Source: Erigeron canadensis
Taxonomy: Eukaryota; Streptophyta; Magnoliopsida; Asterales; Asteraceae
Direction of reading: 5' to 3'
Length of the DNA: 64,000 nt
Assembly: GCF_010389155.1 (NCBI RefSeq)
Contig: NC_057765.1
Coordinates: forward strand, 42,055,559 to 42,119,558
Shown: piece after piece, positions 23,712 through 36,878 of the stretch
Layout: each line of letters begins with the position of its first letter
Numbering within the stretch: the stretch's first letter is position 1
Translations under genes and position numbers: made by a program
Notes under the pieces: model-generated
What the model was told of the DNA's origin: nothing
Database searches by the model: none
Seen by the model: only the letters and a program-made list of their open reading frames with translations

Positions 23712-25678
23712 ATCAGTTGTAGATGGTGTAACTGCATTTTACCTACTTGGAGGTCCTTAATTAGTTGATTTAAATGCACCCTTGTTTTCTGTTAGCAAAA
23801 CATTAGAAGTGAATTGGCCAAGAATGGCAATGTCTCAAATACCGAGTAGTATTTTTATCACAGGTGCGGAACTTCGACAACAATACTGTTCTCTTGTGCA
23901 TTAAATTAAAACGTGGTGTGACTGGTGTCTGCGTCACAAACAGTCATTTAATTTTTGATCGCCTTATGCTGCAATATATGCATGTAGAATAGAAACAACT
24001 TTGATAAATTGTTTTTCTCTGTATTATAAAAACTACCTAAGTACCTAACTACGCATGACTAACTAGCAATAGTAGCATATTTTAATCCTTGAACATAATG
24101 ATGATGTTAACAAGTAAATTATACGCTAGAAAACCGAGTTACATAAGAGTTAAAAAGAAAGATCCCGTTGAGCTATTTGGCAGTATTTACTGGTCATGCT
24201 TAGTAATGATATATTGTCAAGATCTACCATCTACGAATACTGTTTATAAATGTTTTGGTTTTTCTTAATATTTACAGCCTTTAAGTCATCTCACATACAA
24301 ATGTAACAAGTGTATAAATTATAATACACAGTTTGAAAAGATATTATAATACGCACATGTTACATTTAAAATTTAGATTTGTGTGTGATATTATACATAT
24401 TGTCAACTGTGGCTAGTGATGTGACAACGGTGCAACAAATTTCGCATCAGATATTCAGATTGTTACCTGCTCATTTGTTTGACTTTATTTTATTCCAAGT
24501 AAATAGTTTATGTATCGTTGTAAATTGTTAAATGTTGGGTAATACGTCTACAACAACATTTTTTAAAAAAACATGTATTATTGAAGATGACTAAAAGGTA
24601 TTCATTGTTTATTTTTGATAGGAGCTGCCCAATAAATCGAGGAAACGACTTTATACTTCTCAGACTGGACCATACCAGCCGACTAAACACGATTTGACCA
24701 AAGAGGTGAGTTTTGATGATTGGATCTATACCCCAAAGTGTGATATGGTCAACTGAACAAAGAGGTGAGTAAAAATGATGTATTTAGCCAAACATATATC
24801 AATAACATTGTAACAAGGAGAAATCTTCAAAATCTCAACTAAAAAGAGCCTTTATGTTCTTTTTTCCGCAAAAAAAGGGTCCTATTTTATTCTAACTTTA
24901 GACTAACCTGGACCTCCTCTGCTGCACTGCGGACGGCATGGCATTTACATGACAAAATGTTTGGTGAAAATTAGTTGAAGTCATGAAACCGCGTTATATT
25001 ATGTAATAATAATAATAATGACATAAAAACCAAGGAAACATAAAGTATTAAAGTAATACGGAGTACTATTTTTTGTTTTTCTGTTCAACGGTCACAAAAA
25101 TAAAGAAATGTTTATTTTCTTCATATTTTTAGAAGAGGTCATTTTTTTTAATTCTTTTTTTTAGAACAGCTAGAAGAGGTCATTTTTTTTTTTATAACAC
25201 TATACATTTTGGAGGCAGCCAAGAAAGGATTCACATACGAACATGACCCGATCAAGTCATATAATCTGAGTTATAAATATTGGTTTATTGCAACAAGCCC
25301 ACGATGATCACATATATTAAAATAAAATATCATATGTAGTTATGTACATTATATACAAAGGTAAAAAGGGATCTTGGACCACTGAATGTTCACAAACAAC
25401 AAAATATCATGGAAACTAAACTACACAAAGGATAAAAGAAGAAGCTAATGACATTTCATTTTAGGAATGATAACTAAACAAATTAATTCACTAAAAACAA
25501 CATTGCTTAATGAAAATCAATGATACTAATAATTAAACTATACACATCGTCCCAAAATCACGGAAACGACACTATAAAAATGAATTAATCAATAATGATC
25601 AATAAAGAAATGAAGATGATTGAATTTAAATGAACAATTTGATTATACATATATAATCATGAAATTATGAAATGTTAA
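23712..25678. other. gene-free interval between endonuclease V and the calmodulin-like gene
   Basis: Contains presumed 3' flanks of two convergent genes. At about 24622-24706 an exon-like stretch (ELPNKSRKRLYTSQTGPYQP) is bordered by AG and GTGAG, but it has no known partner exons and is not called. Confidence 0.4.
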
Positions 25679-26374
25679 TTAACTTTGAGCAATAGTATTA
25701 GCAACAAAGCCACCAGATTTCATCATCTCTTTAAACTCATCAAAACTAACCATCCCATCTCCATCCACATCAACTTTCATAATCATTTTCCTACACTCAT
25801 CATCTCCTTTTCGGCCGAATTGCTTAATCCCCAATGACTCCAAAACATCTCTTAGTTCCTCAACCGCGATAAACCCATCTCGGTTTTGATCAAATACATT
25901 AAAAGCTTCCATCATTTCTTCCTCATTATTCTTGATTTCATCCTCCTTATCATCCATTATAGTTTTATATAAATCACCAAACTCATCAATGTCAACACAC
26001 CCGTCCCCATTGGCATCAATGTTGTTAATTAATTGAACAAGTTCATTGTCACAAATGAATATGTTCATGTTCTCTAAGGAATCATTGAGTTCTTGTTTTG
26101 TTATCCTGCCATCACCATTCTTGTCAAACATTTGGAAAATCCGTGTGAGTTCGTGTTGGTCCATTCGAGCAGACGACGACGAATGAATATTCGCCGGTTG
26201 TTGTTTTAGTACTACTTGTGTATTCGACACGTTATCAAGTTGATTTTGGACTTGTTGAGTAGTACTAGTGTGGGAATTAGGGAGGTAATGTTTGAGTTTT
26301 TTGGGAAGTAGATATAGGAACATTGAGTATATGAGATTGTAAAATAGGAAAATTCTTGAACACATTGCAGCCAT
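25679..26374 (-). CDS. calmodulin-like protein with four EF-hands and N-terminal hydrophobic segment
   Basis: Intronless, 231 residues. The start is taken as [10 protein letters not shown] at 26374; an ATG 14 codons upstream at 26416 is in frame but adds an unlikely leader. Four EF-hand loops are complete: [12 protein letters not shown] (84-95), [12 protein letters not shown] (120-131), [12 protein letters not shown] (162-173) and [12 protein letters not shown] (202-213). All have acidic residues at positions 1 and 12, so calcium binding is expected. Residues 7-23 ([17 protein letters not shown]) form a hydrophobic stretch followed by KKLK. This resembles the CML4/CML5 group, which is membrane-anchored, so a tethered calcium sensor is inferred. 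A Ser/Gln-rich linker (about 35-70) separates anchor and EF-hands. Confidence 0.92.
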   Translation of the reverse strand: MAAMCSRIFLFYNLIYSMFLYLLPKKLKHYLPNSHTSTTQQVQNQLDNVSNTQVVLKQQPANIHSSSSARMDQHELTRIFQMFDKNGDGRITKQELNDSLENMNIFICDNELVQLINNIDANGDGCVDIDEFGDLYKTIMDDKEDEIKNNEEEMMEAFNVFDQNRDGFIAVEELRDVLESLGIKQFGRKGDDECRKMIMKVDVDGDGMVSFDEFKEMMKSGGFVANTIAQS

Positions 26375-26570
26375 TATTATTAATTGTTGATTGATTATAC
26401 ACGAGATTATCAACAATTAATTAAGGCTGTGAAGCTAATGTTTTTGTATGGTGGAGATGAAGAAAGTGAAGGGGGAGAATGCAAGTTTTTATAATAGGAC
26501 TAAAGGAGTGTAGTTTGGTGTGAGGTCGGGATTGGGGGTGATAAATTTTCTTGAATTGGGTGCAAGCCTT

Positions 26571-26580
26571 TATTTATAGG
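26571..26580 (-). promoter_or_regulatory. TATA box for the calmodulin-like gene
   Basis: CCTATAAATA on the minus strand, about 200 bp upstream of the ATG at 26374. A second, weaker TATA-like TTATAAAA lies at about 26492-26503. Either would give a leader of roughly 100-170 nt. Confidence 0.5.
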
Positions 26581-26599
26581 ATTTAGTGGATCCAAATTG

Positions 26600-28996
26600 A
26601 TTCGTAGAGATGGGGACAAAATATATGGACCTTTTTAATTCTTTAAAAAAAATGAACCATGACTTGCGAATATGGAGTTTATTTATTTGGTGGAGGTTTA
26701 AATTTATTTAGGTAAATATGGAGTTTGCATCATTATGCGGTACCTCTTTATATACTTTAGCATTTACAATGATTTTTTACAGTGACTTTTAAAGATAAAT
26801 AAGTACATATAATAAACAATTAAGAAAAGTAGGCATAAAAGAATACATTGTCGTGGAGGTGTGTGGGAGCGTGACGATTATTAAAATTTAGAGGTCATTA
26901 GCTGTTAGCTTGGTCAATCAATAACGCGCTTTCATAATTGCGATTTGGTAATATATACCCAACATATATGGATGGATGGATTAGGTTTGTCAATTACTCT
27001 TCCTTTTTAACGGATCTATCGATTTTAATATTGTAACGTTATTTGTTTAAAATAATCCAAAGTATAGCTCGGTCACACTTTTTAATACCATCTAGTGGAC
27101 CAACATGGATGATGACGCAGTAAGTAATTCTCACAATAACGACACTTTATATGAGTACAAAAAAGTACCGACATAGGTTTGATTCAACAACTATCGAGCT
27201 AATAGTATATGCTTATTAATTAAAACATTACTCAAGGTTTTAACTGTTATTACATAGTTACCATTTGACAAGAATTTAGAAGACGGCTAGATATTGCAAA
27301 TCACAACTCTTTCCGTTGATATAAAGATGAAATTGGTGATACATGAGAATTATGAACTTGTAACAAAAAAAAAAAAAGAGGCAAAATTGGAATGTAACCG
27401 TTAGCTTTTTGGTTGGTGCGTAAGCACACAGACATACATTAGTAGGGGTATCTCCTATATTTAAAATAGACAATTTTACTTCGGTGAACTTTTTAACACG
27501 TACCCAGACACCCAGTTAAGACATGTTAGACCTCCCGTTGTCGAATTGCGATACGAAGTTTCAAGCGAAATTCATTTTTTTTTTAAAAATAAACAAGATG
27601 GTTCAAGAAGTATACATCTTAATAATCTTATAGATTTTTCATGTTTAAATCTCTCTACGCGTATATCTTTGAGATTGCCAGGGAAAAAGGTCGAAAATGA
27701 TCAAGGGAGTTGGTCGGTTCGATGTTGGTGATTTTCATGTCATCGGCCATTAAACGTGATTATGATTTAATTGTCATGTTGCAGCACTAGGTAAAAATTT
27801 ATAAATTAGTCATCAATATATTAAATTTTACTAATTTATACCGAACTTTTATAACGTATTGGAACGAAAGGAAACCGTGTTTATTAGGTGGGGGTGGGCT
27901 ACCTCAACGGATCTATAATTCGAATAGTTTAGTGGAATAACGCGCAAAGTGTAAAAGCAGTCGACAAAACGACCGTTTTTCTTATTTCTAAAGCAACAAG
28001 AGTAAGGTACGACAGGTGGCGTGAATTTGTTTCTTCTTTTCATTTCCCTTATATGTAACTACTGTATATATGTTGATTAGATTTTTTAACACTTGAATCA
28101 TACTTGATGGTAGATGGTTTCTTAAGCGGTGACAAAGGTCGAGGCTGACAATAATTTAAGTTAGTACAGGCGACAAGTGTGATAATGTTAGCTAGGTAGA
28201 CCAGACATGATCTTATTTTATAGGTGAGTTACATTTTTTGTTATAGATAAATGCATACGATACGTTTAACGCGTAAGACAAGACTAGAAGATGTAAACTC
28301 ACATGTGTAACAAGTTATTTCAATAAGAAAGGATGTCGCGAAGGCACTAAACAAGTTATTTCAATAAGAAAGGATGTCGCCAAGGCACTAAACCTATAAA
28401 GTACACGTGACATGTCATCAAGCTAGATCTGGTCTTACCTTCAACCGTGTAATCTTATATTATATTGTATTATAAATGATTACTTTAAAAGGTAAGAATA
28501 AATCTGAGTATGTGCTTTACTTTTATTGTATCCAAGGGGTTAATGTATAATAAAAATGTGAAACGAGAGAAACATTATCAAAAATGTTCGATAAAACCAG
28601 GTTTATCCTTTAATAGTTGAATACCAAAAGTGCATATGGGTGATATATGTCAATTGACAAGCCATTTAAAACTAAGCTCCGGATAATCGAACTTGATATA
28701 TTTTTTTAGTTATTAATAATAAGCCAGACAAAGTTAAAACATTTCTAACCAACTTAAATGCATCAATGTTATAGCGAAAACTTTAAGGATCTGTAAAGTT
28801 TAGCATGTCATATTCAGATACTAAATAATTAGTTCAAAAGAAGCATAAATGCCAACGAAAATATTTAGCTGCAATCAACAAGTTACCTTTTACTACTTAC
28901 GTTATCCACTGAAACAACCACAGAAAACTCAAAAAAGGATAGTTACCAGTTTCACTAAGTCTACATTTAACTACTGCTAGCAAAACAATGGGCCAT
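26600..28996. other. gene-free interval between two minus-strand genes
   Basis: No supported gene. It holds a 41-bp tandem duplication (28311-28392) and the 3' flank of the MBD gene. Confidence 0.4.
28311..28392. repeat. 41-bp tandem duplication
   Basis: Two adjacent units, 28311-28351 and 28352-28392, start CAAGTTATTTCAATAAGAAA and differ at one clear base (GTCGCG versus GTCGCC). Confidence 0.85.
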
Positions 28997-31900
28997 CTAG
29001 CTTTGGCATACATGATTGAATACAGCAGCCCACTCGTGCTTAGTGGACAGAGGTACTTCCCAATCACCAATACGAGGAGCCCAAACATCGTCACTTGCAT
29101 AGGTCAAACACCAACTAACCTTTTCTGGTGGAGTTCTGAAATCAAATGTGAAAGCTGCGTGAACTTTTTTCTTTGCAACGGTCTTCTTTTTACTACTACG
29201 GGGAGCTGAACCTTCAGGGGTCTGAAGAATAAGATCATAACGTAAATCAACTAAACTGGAATGATTTAATGTAATACGGACACAACTGAAAGTAAAGACT
29301 GAAGGGTAGGTGTTTTCACTCGAGTTCTATTTAACAGAGGGTACTTGCTGATCAATGTTTAAGGACCTTGGTAATATACTTACTGCTATAACCCACATAT
29401 CTGGTTTAGAAAACCAGGAGATCCCTTATCTGATCATAACCTTATAATATAGTCCCTTATAAATTGATCATGAAAGTACCTTCCCTAAAATGAAAACTGA
29501 ATAAAAATGTATTCCTTTAACTAGAAATGTGCCCAATAAAAAAAAATCATGTTTTGAGCAGCTTACAGCATCATCAGGACTTGCAACTGATGGTTTCTTC
29601 CGTTTGCTCCCTGTTTCAAGAAAGGTCATCACTTCATTCTTTGAGCGCAAACGCTGACCCGTTGGTGCAATATAGTACTGCTCAAAGTAGACATGAAGAA
29701 TATATTTATTAATATAATATAAACAGATAAAAAAAAATTAAAAATTTTTAAAAAAAATAAATATAAACAGATAAACTTAATGCCAAGATGTATAAACAGA
29801 CACATGGAAACTAGTCAGCTACAGTCTTAGAGGATTCCAATCATTTTTCTGTTAAGCGACAGATCAGTTTAGCTGGAAGTGAAAGCCATTACCCAGATTG
29901 TAGTCTTTTATTCTACTTGGTTAATAAAAAAAAAGGCGAAAAAAGATAGTCCAAGTATATGTAAATCTCTAGACTTTACGATTAAGAATCACAAGTAGCA
30001 TGATTTATTATCATTGCAATTATCGATGAGAAACATATTTTTAGAACAAATATGATCATTCAGTATGTGTAGCAAGACAGCAACAATACGCAATCCCATC
30101 GAAGGCAGGTTATGGGAATGGGACGCGTAGCAACACGATCAAAATGAACAAGTATATCATCCAGAAATTCTAATCCCTTTGTATGCAGCCAACTGAGCCA
30201 AGGGAGGTGGGGCCAAAATTCATTTTAGCTAAAAATATTATAAAATGACTTCTATAGTTTTAAGATTCAACAATTGTGTTTTAACTAAAAATTAGTTTAT
30301 TCAACGATCTATTCTAACTGGGAATACAAACTTCTTATTAATGAGATGATAAAAGCTAAAAAACAATCATAACTCTTATTATTTACTTTTAAAGGCTAGA
30401 AAGCATAAAAACAGGTATGTACTCTTAAATTGGTATCATAAAAGTTTAAATTACCGCTAGACAAGTTGATTTATGTAACCAGTTAGTATGTAATAAAAAA
30501 ACATGTGAATGCGTTTAATAATAAAAAGAATACTATTAAGGAAAGAAGAACAACAGACCTAAAATTAATGTAGAAATCTCAAACTATATCAAACATAATC
30601 TTTTGTTTGGTTTTGTTTCTAAAACGAATAACATAACCCTAAAAAACTGAAATTTTCACAAGACAGCCCTCCCTGACCCTGTTATTTTGGCCTATGCTTT
30701 GTGAAATTTTCACTGAAACATAAATCGAGCTTAAGCTTTGTGCAAGTGAAAAAAAAAACAAACAGGGATAACTCCATCTGAACAGCGTAAATACACTAAG
30801 TAAATATGATAGGTTTTTTAAAGTGGAGGCGTAGACTGTATCTTGAATCTTACATATACAATAATAATGGATTACCGAAAAAAAACATTTTGTAGTGGTT
30901 TGGTATCAGACCTGTATAAAGTGTATATTAATGTACTTAAGTGTATGTCCCACAAAATATACATATAGACCCCGAATCCCTACCCAAACGTGGTATGCAT
31001 GTATCGTGCATCCATATCCTCGTGACAAAGCCTTAGATATACAAGAAACCCGTATAGTCATCAAGTCATATGTACTCAAGGCATAACTTTACTATTATAA
31101 ACATCATAACTAGACTGGGGTTACAAAAATAATAAATTTGCAAGTTAGTCATGGTGTTAAACTAAAATAGATGGTAACCGCGCATGCATTACGTACTCAA
31201 TCTAAGTGCAGATATATAAACTAAAATAGATGGTAACCGCGCATGCATTACGACTGCCAGTCTGCCACTATCGCATTAATAGTACACTATAGGTTATTAG
31301 GTTACATACCAGTTAAGTGATTCATGACAAAGATCGCATAATGAAGAAACTGATAGTTTTAGCTTAACATAATTCATAATAATGTTCCAACACATACATG
31401 CATTCTATAAAAAAGGCAATGTGAACATTCCAAAGATACATATGTGTGTTATACACTTATACTAGACAAATCATTCCATATTCTAATGACAACATCAACA
31501 GACTCAGCCATTATCCAAATCAAATTTGGGATAGGAAAGTAATCACAACATAGCAATACCTTCTTTGCACATCATCTGGTAGTCTACTCATGGATTTGTT
31601 CATAAAGGGATCAGCTTTAATAATTATGAAATGAAGAGTTAATGTAAATGTCAACAAACTTATTATCAACTTTAATCGAGTCCAGAAAAATCAATGAAAT
31701 TGATAGCTAAATGGGCTTTCTATAAATCATTATAGCTAAACGGGCTTTCTAAAAATAGCAAAAGTGAAGCGTGTGCGACTCAGTAGTATCATATTAGGGA
31801 GGTGATCCCTACACAACACAATTTTGCCATACACAACAATACATGCATCAGACAGTTGTATTGTACAACCTTTTAATGCATATATTGTTGTGTATGGTAA

Positions 31901-33914
31901 AATTGTGTTGTATAGGGATCATTTCCCATCATATTATGTTAACACCATCAATAACTATAAGAGCATGAAATTTATGTAAGGTATCACTTGATGACTTTAA
32001 TTGGAAACTGTATCTTTTTTTTATCCATTCGTCGTCAAATAACATCACTAACTCATTAAATTTTAGTCCAATGTCCAACCAAACCCTAATATGTTTATAG
32101 CATAAAAATCAAAACTTAAATCAATTAATAAGGAAGACACATCTTTATAAAGTATCAGTTTTGTTTTCCTAGCACGCATCAAGTAATTTAAATCTATAAA
32201 GACAACTAATGAAGTACATTTTATGTGGCACTTGATATTGCCAAATAACACACGCAAAACAGCTAAACATTATTATAGCAATAAATCTGACTGTTACTTG
32301 GAACTGTATTCATAAAGACGTAACTCTAAATTCGAAAAGTGAAATACAATCATTTGTTAGACACAAGCTCTCTTCGTATATGTTTTCGTTCTACAAATTC
32401 GTCTTTATCAGCAGAGACATGACGCTACTAGCTTCTTACAAAGTGTTCTATAACTTCCACCAAAACGTGTACTATTACCTTAATTGGCCTTGTATCAAAT
32501 ACCTATCACGTCCTTAAACGTATCTAGATCATTAATGCAACTACCAAACTTAACGTCTCGGTAGAAACCTTTTGGATCTATATTATCCACGAAAACTTAC
32601 GTGCAAACCAGTAGATGGGGGTGGTGTTTACAGTCTAAAAAGTCCTACTAAATCCTACAACATGCTAATCACTGAGCCAAGCTAATGATAAACATACTAA
32701 ACACAAAACCAGAATGAGCGACAAACATTACATACATACATAAATCATCAATGGCTTAAAAACCATAAATTTCCCCAATGCAGCAATACTTACTAACCAA
32801 TTATCATATCATGTAACATAAACTCATTTAAAAAAGATACTAAATGGACCAAACCTAACTCTAAAGAGAAATCCACCAATAACAAAAGGCTAAGTTATTC
32901 AACTTATGCTTTTTAACCAAAAATTCTTGCAGACCCTAATATCAACAAATCCATAATCAACCTTGCACTAACCACATAAAGCGTATAAAACAATCATAAC
33001 TAATAAAGATAGAAACTTTACTACATATATTCACCCCAAAAATTATATAAAATAAAATAAGAATTACAAACAGTAAGCATTTCTAACTAAATTCTTACAC
33101 ACCCTTATATCATCATACTTCATACCATAGATGAATATTGTACTAACTACATTATAACAGCTATAACCTATAAAGATAGAAGCTTTACTACATATATCCA
33201 CCAAAAAACTATAAAACTCAAAAAGAAAGCATTAATAACAAAACCTTGAATATTACGAGTATATCCATAAAACAATCTTGAACTAACTACATTAGGATAT
33301 AAAAAATAACTATAGCCTATAAAAGATTAAAAGATAGAAGCTTTATTACATATATCCACCAAAAACTATATAGAAATACCAAAAGTAAGTTTATTTTAAC
33401 AAAAACTACAACTAAAACATTAAAACAGGTATTATAACCTATAAAGATAGATACTTTACTACATACATCACCAAAAAACTATATAAAGAAACACAAACTT
33501 TTTTTTAACAAAATTTAAGAAATAAATTACACTAAAAAAAATTAAGTATATATAAGTATATATTTAAAAAATATATAAATAATTACTGACCCTATCAATA
33601 GTACCCAAGGTAGCACCAGAGCTTCGTTTTCTTAAAATCATATTCCAATTTTCAGGCAACCAATCAGGTCTTGTTCTTTTAGCTGAAACTGAAGAGTCGT
33701 CAGTTACAGTGTTTTTGTGGTTATTGTTGTTTTCTGCTGATGGGGTTTCCATATGATGTGGGGTTCCATTGGCTGGATTTGGATCGATAAAAGATCCGGA
33801 ACCAAGAAGCGGGTCATCATCAATTATATTGACTAGATCTTCGGAATCTGATGGGATTTTGATCGGGGTTGTTGTTTGGTCGCCGTTGGCCAGAGGTGAG
33901 TTGGGGTTCGACAT
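28997..33914 (-). CDS. methyl-CpG-binding-domain protein (MBD5/6-like)
   Basis: Three exons on the minus strand: 33591-33914, 29567-29677 and 28997-29221, giving 219 residues, all in phase 0. Exon 1 has an acidic, low-complexity N-terminus (MSNPNSPLANGDQTT) and begins the MBD fold with RPDWLPENWNMILRKRSSGA. Exon 2 completes it with YYIAPTGQRLRSKNEVMTFL. Exon 3 is basic (SKKKTVAKKK), then carries FDFRTPPEKVSWCL and ends STKHEWAAVFNHVCQS. The split MBD and the PEKVxW C-terminal block match plant MBD5/MBD6-type proteins, nuclear readers of methylated CpG. DNA binding is inferred from the fold. Intron 1 is about 3.9 kb and holds a MULE-like foldback and a decayed tandem repeat. An ATTTATA microsatellite lies just 5' of the start. 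Confidence 0.88.
31158..31253. repeat. 36-bp direct repeat in the MBD intron
   Basis: AAACTAAAATAGATGGTAAC followed by CGCGCATGCATTACG occurs at about 31160 and again at about 31219, a period of about 59 bp with unrelated spacer. Confidence 0.75.
31797..31927. mobile_element. MULE-like foldback MITE with 9-bp target duplication
   Basis: A 131-bp element inside MBD intron 1, flanked by exact 9-bp repeats ATCATATTA at 31788-31796 and 31928-31936. The two arms, GGGAGGTGATCCCTACACAA and GGGAAATGATCCCTATACAA (read inward), stay similar for about 50 bp each, so most of the element is hairpin. A 9-bp duplication is the Mutator-superfamily signature. Confidence 0.88.
32990..33500. repeat. decayed tandem repeat in the MBD intron, about 105-170 bp spacing
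   Basis: At least four diverged units share the core AAAGATAGAAGCTTTACTAC followed by ATATATCCACCAAAAAACTATA, at about 33006, 33170, 33330 and 33437. Similar sequences between cores support tandem origin. The array begins about 100 bp from exon 1. Confidence 0.7.
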
Positions 33915-33975
33915 GGTGCGATGGCCGAGGTGGAGACGATGGAAGGCCGGGGGGAGAAGGGATGTAGAAGGTAGT

Positions 33976-34036
33976 ATTTATATATTTATATTAATATTAT
34001 TATATTTATATTTATATTTATATTTATATATACTTA
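33976..34036. repeat. ATTTATA microsatellite upstream of the MBD start
   Basis: A run of TATTTATATTTATATTTATA-type units lies 60-120 bp upstream (in gene orientation) of the MBD start codon, in its promoter or leader. Confidence 0.8.
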
Positions 34037-34329
34037 TAAAAATGTAATAGGTCCCGACTAATTTGAAAATCAGATTTAATATTCACGGAAAGATAACAAC
34101 AAAAAATATTTCCATTTGGATATCCATTTTCTACGTACATACATGTAAAAGAATGTTGTGAAAGAATCAAAGAATGTACTTTAAAAAAAAAAAATCAAAG
34201 AATGTTGTAAAAGATTCACAGTTTGTATGTTGTAATGGTAATAAGATGGTAACCAACAAACATTAAAACTAGACATAAAATATGTCTTAATCAATATAAA
34301 CTAGATGTTAACTTGGATGATAAGGTAGG

Positions 34330-35374
34330 CAGTGGCGGATCTAGAGACTTAAGTGAGGGGGGCAAAAAATAAAAAGTTTTTTGGCCATGAACATGTCCAA
34401 AAAACAACCAACACATCAATAAAGTTGTAAAAAACCTTCAAAACAGCAAGTATATAACTGTGAAAAATACACAATCAAATGATTTTAAATACTTCAAAAG
34501 ACCACTTGCTTGATTTTGGTGAGATCCATTAGCTCCTTTCTTTGTCCGCTTGGTTCTTTGCATAATCACCACATAAGTAACAACACAAGCAAAACGCTTT
34601 GTCCGCTTTTACACTATACTCTAACCCAGAGGCGGTACCAAGGAAAATTTCGAAAGGGGGCAAAATTAAAAGTCCTAAAAAACAAATTTCTAAAAAGGGT
34701 CAAAATGTTAAAAACCTATAGGAAAATTTAAAAATTTCATAAAAATTTCAAAAATACATGATAAAATCTAAATTTTGGAGGGGGGCATTTGCCCCTCCAT
34801 GTAGGCACGCCACTACTCTAACCAATTACCATACTTCTCAAACCACTCCATACAAAAACGTCTTCTCTATATTCCCTATAATTCTCTTTGGGAATGTATG
34901 ATCATGTGGTTGACATGGTCCATTAACCCAATATTTTCTTCTTATTTAATATCTTTGATTATGATGATAATCCAAAATACGTATCCTATCAATGGGATCC
35001 CATGAAAGATTATCCAAATTAGCTAATTTAGGTATTGTAGGTATAGAAATTTTTGGTGATCTTTCTATATTACTAGCCATATTATTATATGAAAATTTTA
35101 AGCTAATACCGTCACTTGACGATGGTCTTTTCTTTTGAGATACTTTTCAATGATTCCTAACAAATAAATAAAAAAAACAAGTATATGACTAATACATAAT
35201 TTCACAACAACTCACCAGCAACATATTAAATTATTAAATTACTAATTAATCTCTAACTCCTAATAAAATTTTTTATAGCAAATTAGTATGGGCCTAAACT
35301 AAAAAAAAAAATCAATTGGACTTGGTTTTTAAGAGTGGGTCTGTGCCCCTGGTTGTACACTTCCTCCGCCACTG
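34330..35374. mobile_element. hAT element with CAGTGGCGGA ends, containing a nested hAT
   Basis: A 1045-bp element flanked by exact 8-bp repeats AAGGTAGG at 34322-34329 and 35375-35382. The ends are CAGTGGCGGATCTAG and CAGTGGCGGAGGAAG (read inward), a 10-bp perfect terminal inverted repeat. No transposase frame is seen. A second element sits inside it at 34627-34815. Just right of it, a segment starting GAAGGTAGGGATAATAC is tandemly repeated (period about 36 bp). Confidence 0.87.
34627..34815. mobile_element. nested hAT-like MITE with 8-bp target duplication
   Basis: A 189-bp element inside the larger hAT element, flanked by CTCTAACC at 34619-34626 and 34816-34823. The ends, CAGAGGCGGTACC and TAGTGGCGTGCC (read inward), resemble the CAGTGGCGGA ends of the host element. 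The right part contains GGAGGGGGGCATTTGCCCCT. Confidence 0.8.
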
Positions 35375-35409
35375 AAGGTAGGGATAATACATAATATCTG
35401 AGCCATTGA

Positions 35410-36878
35410 AGGTAGGGATAATACACAATATCTGAGATATTTATGATGGTGTTAATTTTAACTCAAACGTTTGTGCGAGATATAGTAGCATAATATCGCA
35501 AAGTATAAAAAAATTAATAATGTTATGATAGATTTTAAAAAAATTATTATTATTTATTATAATTAAAAATCATAAAATATAAGTTATTGATAATTATATG
35601 AGAAAGAAAGTTTGACTAACAAATAACGAACTATAATAATTAGTAAGGGCAAATGATGTTAATCTAACTAGTTGGTGCATTTATGTTTTTTACCTCTTGG
35701 TTTTGAGTCCTTTCAGATCAGGTTTTTCCTTAAAATGTTTGCTTATCTATTGAACCCTATAAGAAGAAGTGGAATCGGTATAACCTCACCTTTGTATAGT
35801 TATGTGTAGCTTGATATCGTTACACTGCTAATTGTTTACAAAAAAACAATAAATTACTATGGGTATTACAATTACATCAAGTAAAGATATTTAAGATCGT
35901 TAATAGATAAGATAGGTAATATAAGTATGTCAATTTAAAAAAAGAGAGGTGAATTACCTTTTGTTTGAAATTGATGCATACATATTCTGATTCGGGTCTA
36001 GTAAGACTAATGCCTTATTTGAAATCAAAAACTTGTTCTTTTTCAACCATAACAACTTACTTATATATAACTAAACATACTCCACACCACTCGACTTTAT
36101 TTCCAATTAGGCAGCTCCTAACTCAACAAAAATAAGTTCTTAAAATATAGGCAAGTAATGTAACAAACATAAACCTTCGGCAAATGCATATCTATTGTCG
36201 TGGCTTCTCAAGGCTCATCCTGTCCACTCACCTATCTCATATGCCAAATCCACTTGCACTTACGAGTTACGATAATAACAGCTAAAAGAATAAACATATT
36301 ACTTAGTAAATATATTATCGTTAAACAAATGGAGTAACTTACAACACTAGTGTCCAAATACGACTTATAATGCACACAAATCAACACCGCACAACTATGA
36401 AGGATCCATCTTGCTTTTACGTATTTTGTTGTTGTATCATATCATAATTTTTTTCCCAATTAATGTCAAGTACTTAAGTATTGGCACAATTTTTTGCATA
36501 ATTGTAATCTGGTTCCGTAATTTCTCATGCCAACTTAATTTGAATATAGAGCTTGTTGTTTGCCGAATAAATTAAACAAGAAACTATGATTAATTTATTT
36601 CAAGGCTTACAAAATTTAAAATAAGCTATTTTCATTTAGATATTTCTATATCCAAGAGGCAATGAAATAAATATCACCCATGCCAGGTGGCAAAGTTGAG
36701 TCTACACTTTTTGCATTTTTTTTTCCTCTTCATATGACACATGGCTTATTCGTTCTTAGCACTTACACATGGCACAACTAAAATTTGATATTTTATGAGT
36801 TTTTAGCCTACTTTTATAACTTTTGTTTGTTTGTTTTCAGATATTTTTGTATCTTTGAGTTTTTCTTTTCATGATCAG
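35410..36878. other. gene-free AT-rich interval
   Basis: No gene, bounded element or repeat array was supported here. Confidence 0.5.

Noticed and set aside
24622..24706. Exon-like stretch downstream of endonuclease V
   Set aside because: The endonuclease frame already ends properly at 23711, and no partner exons or family match support this segment.
28311..28392. Short direct repeats as a possible CRISPR-like array
   Set aside because: Only two adjacent copies with no spacers, in a plant nuclear context.
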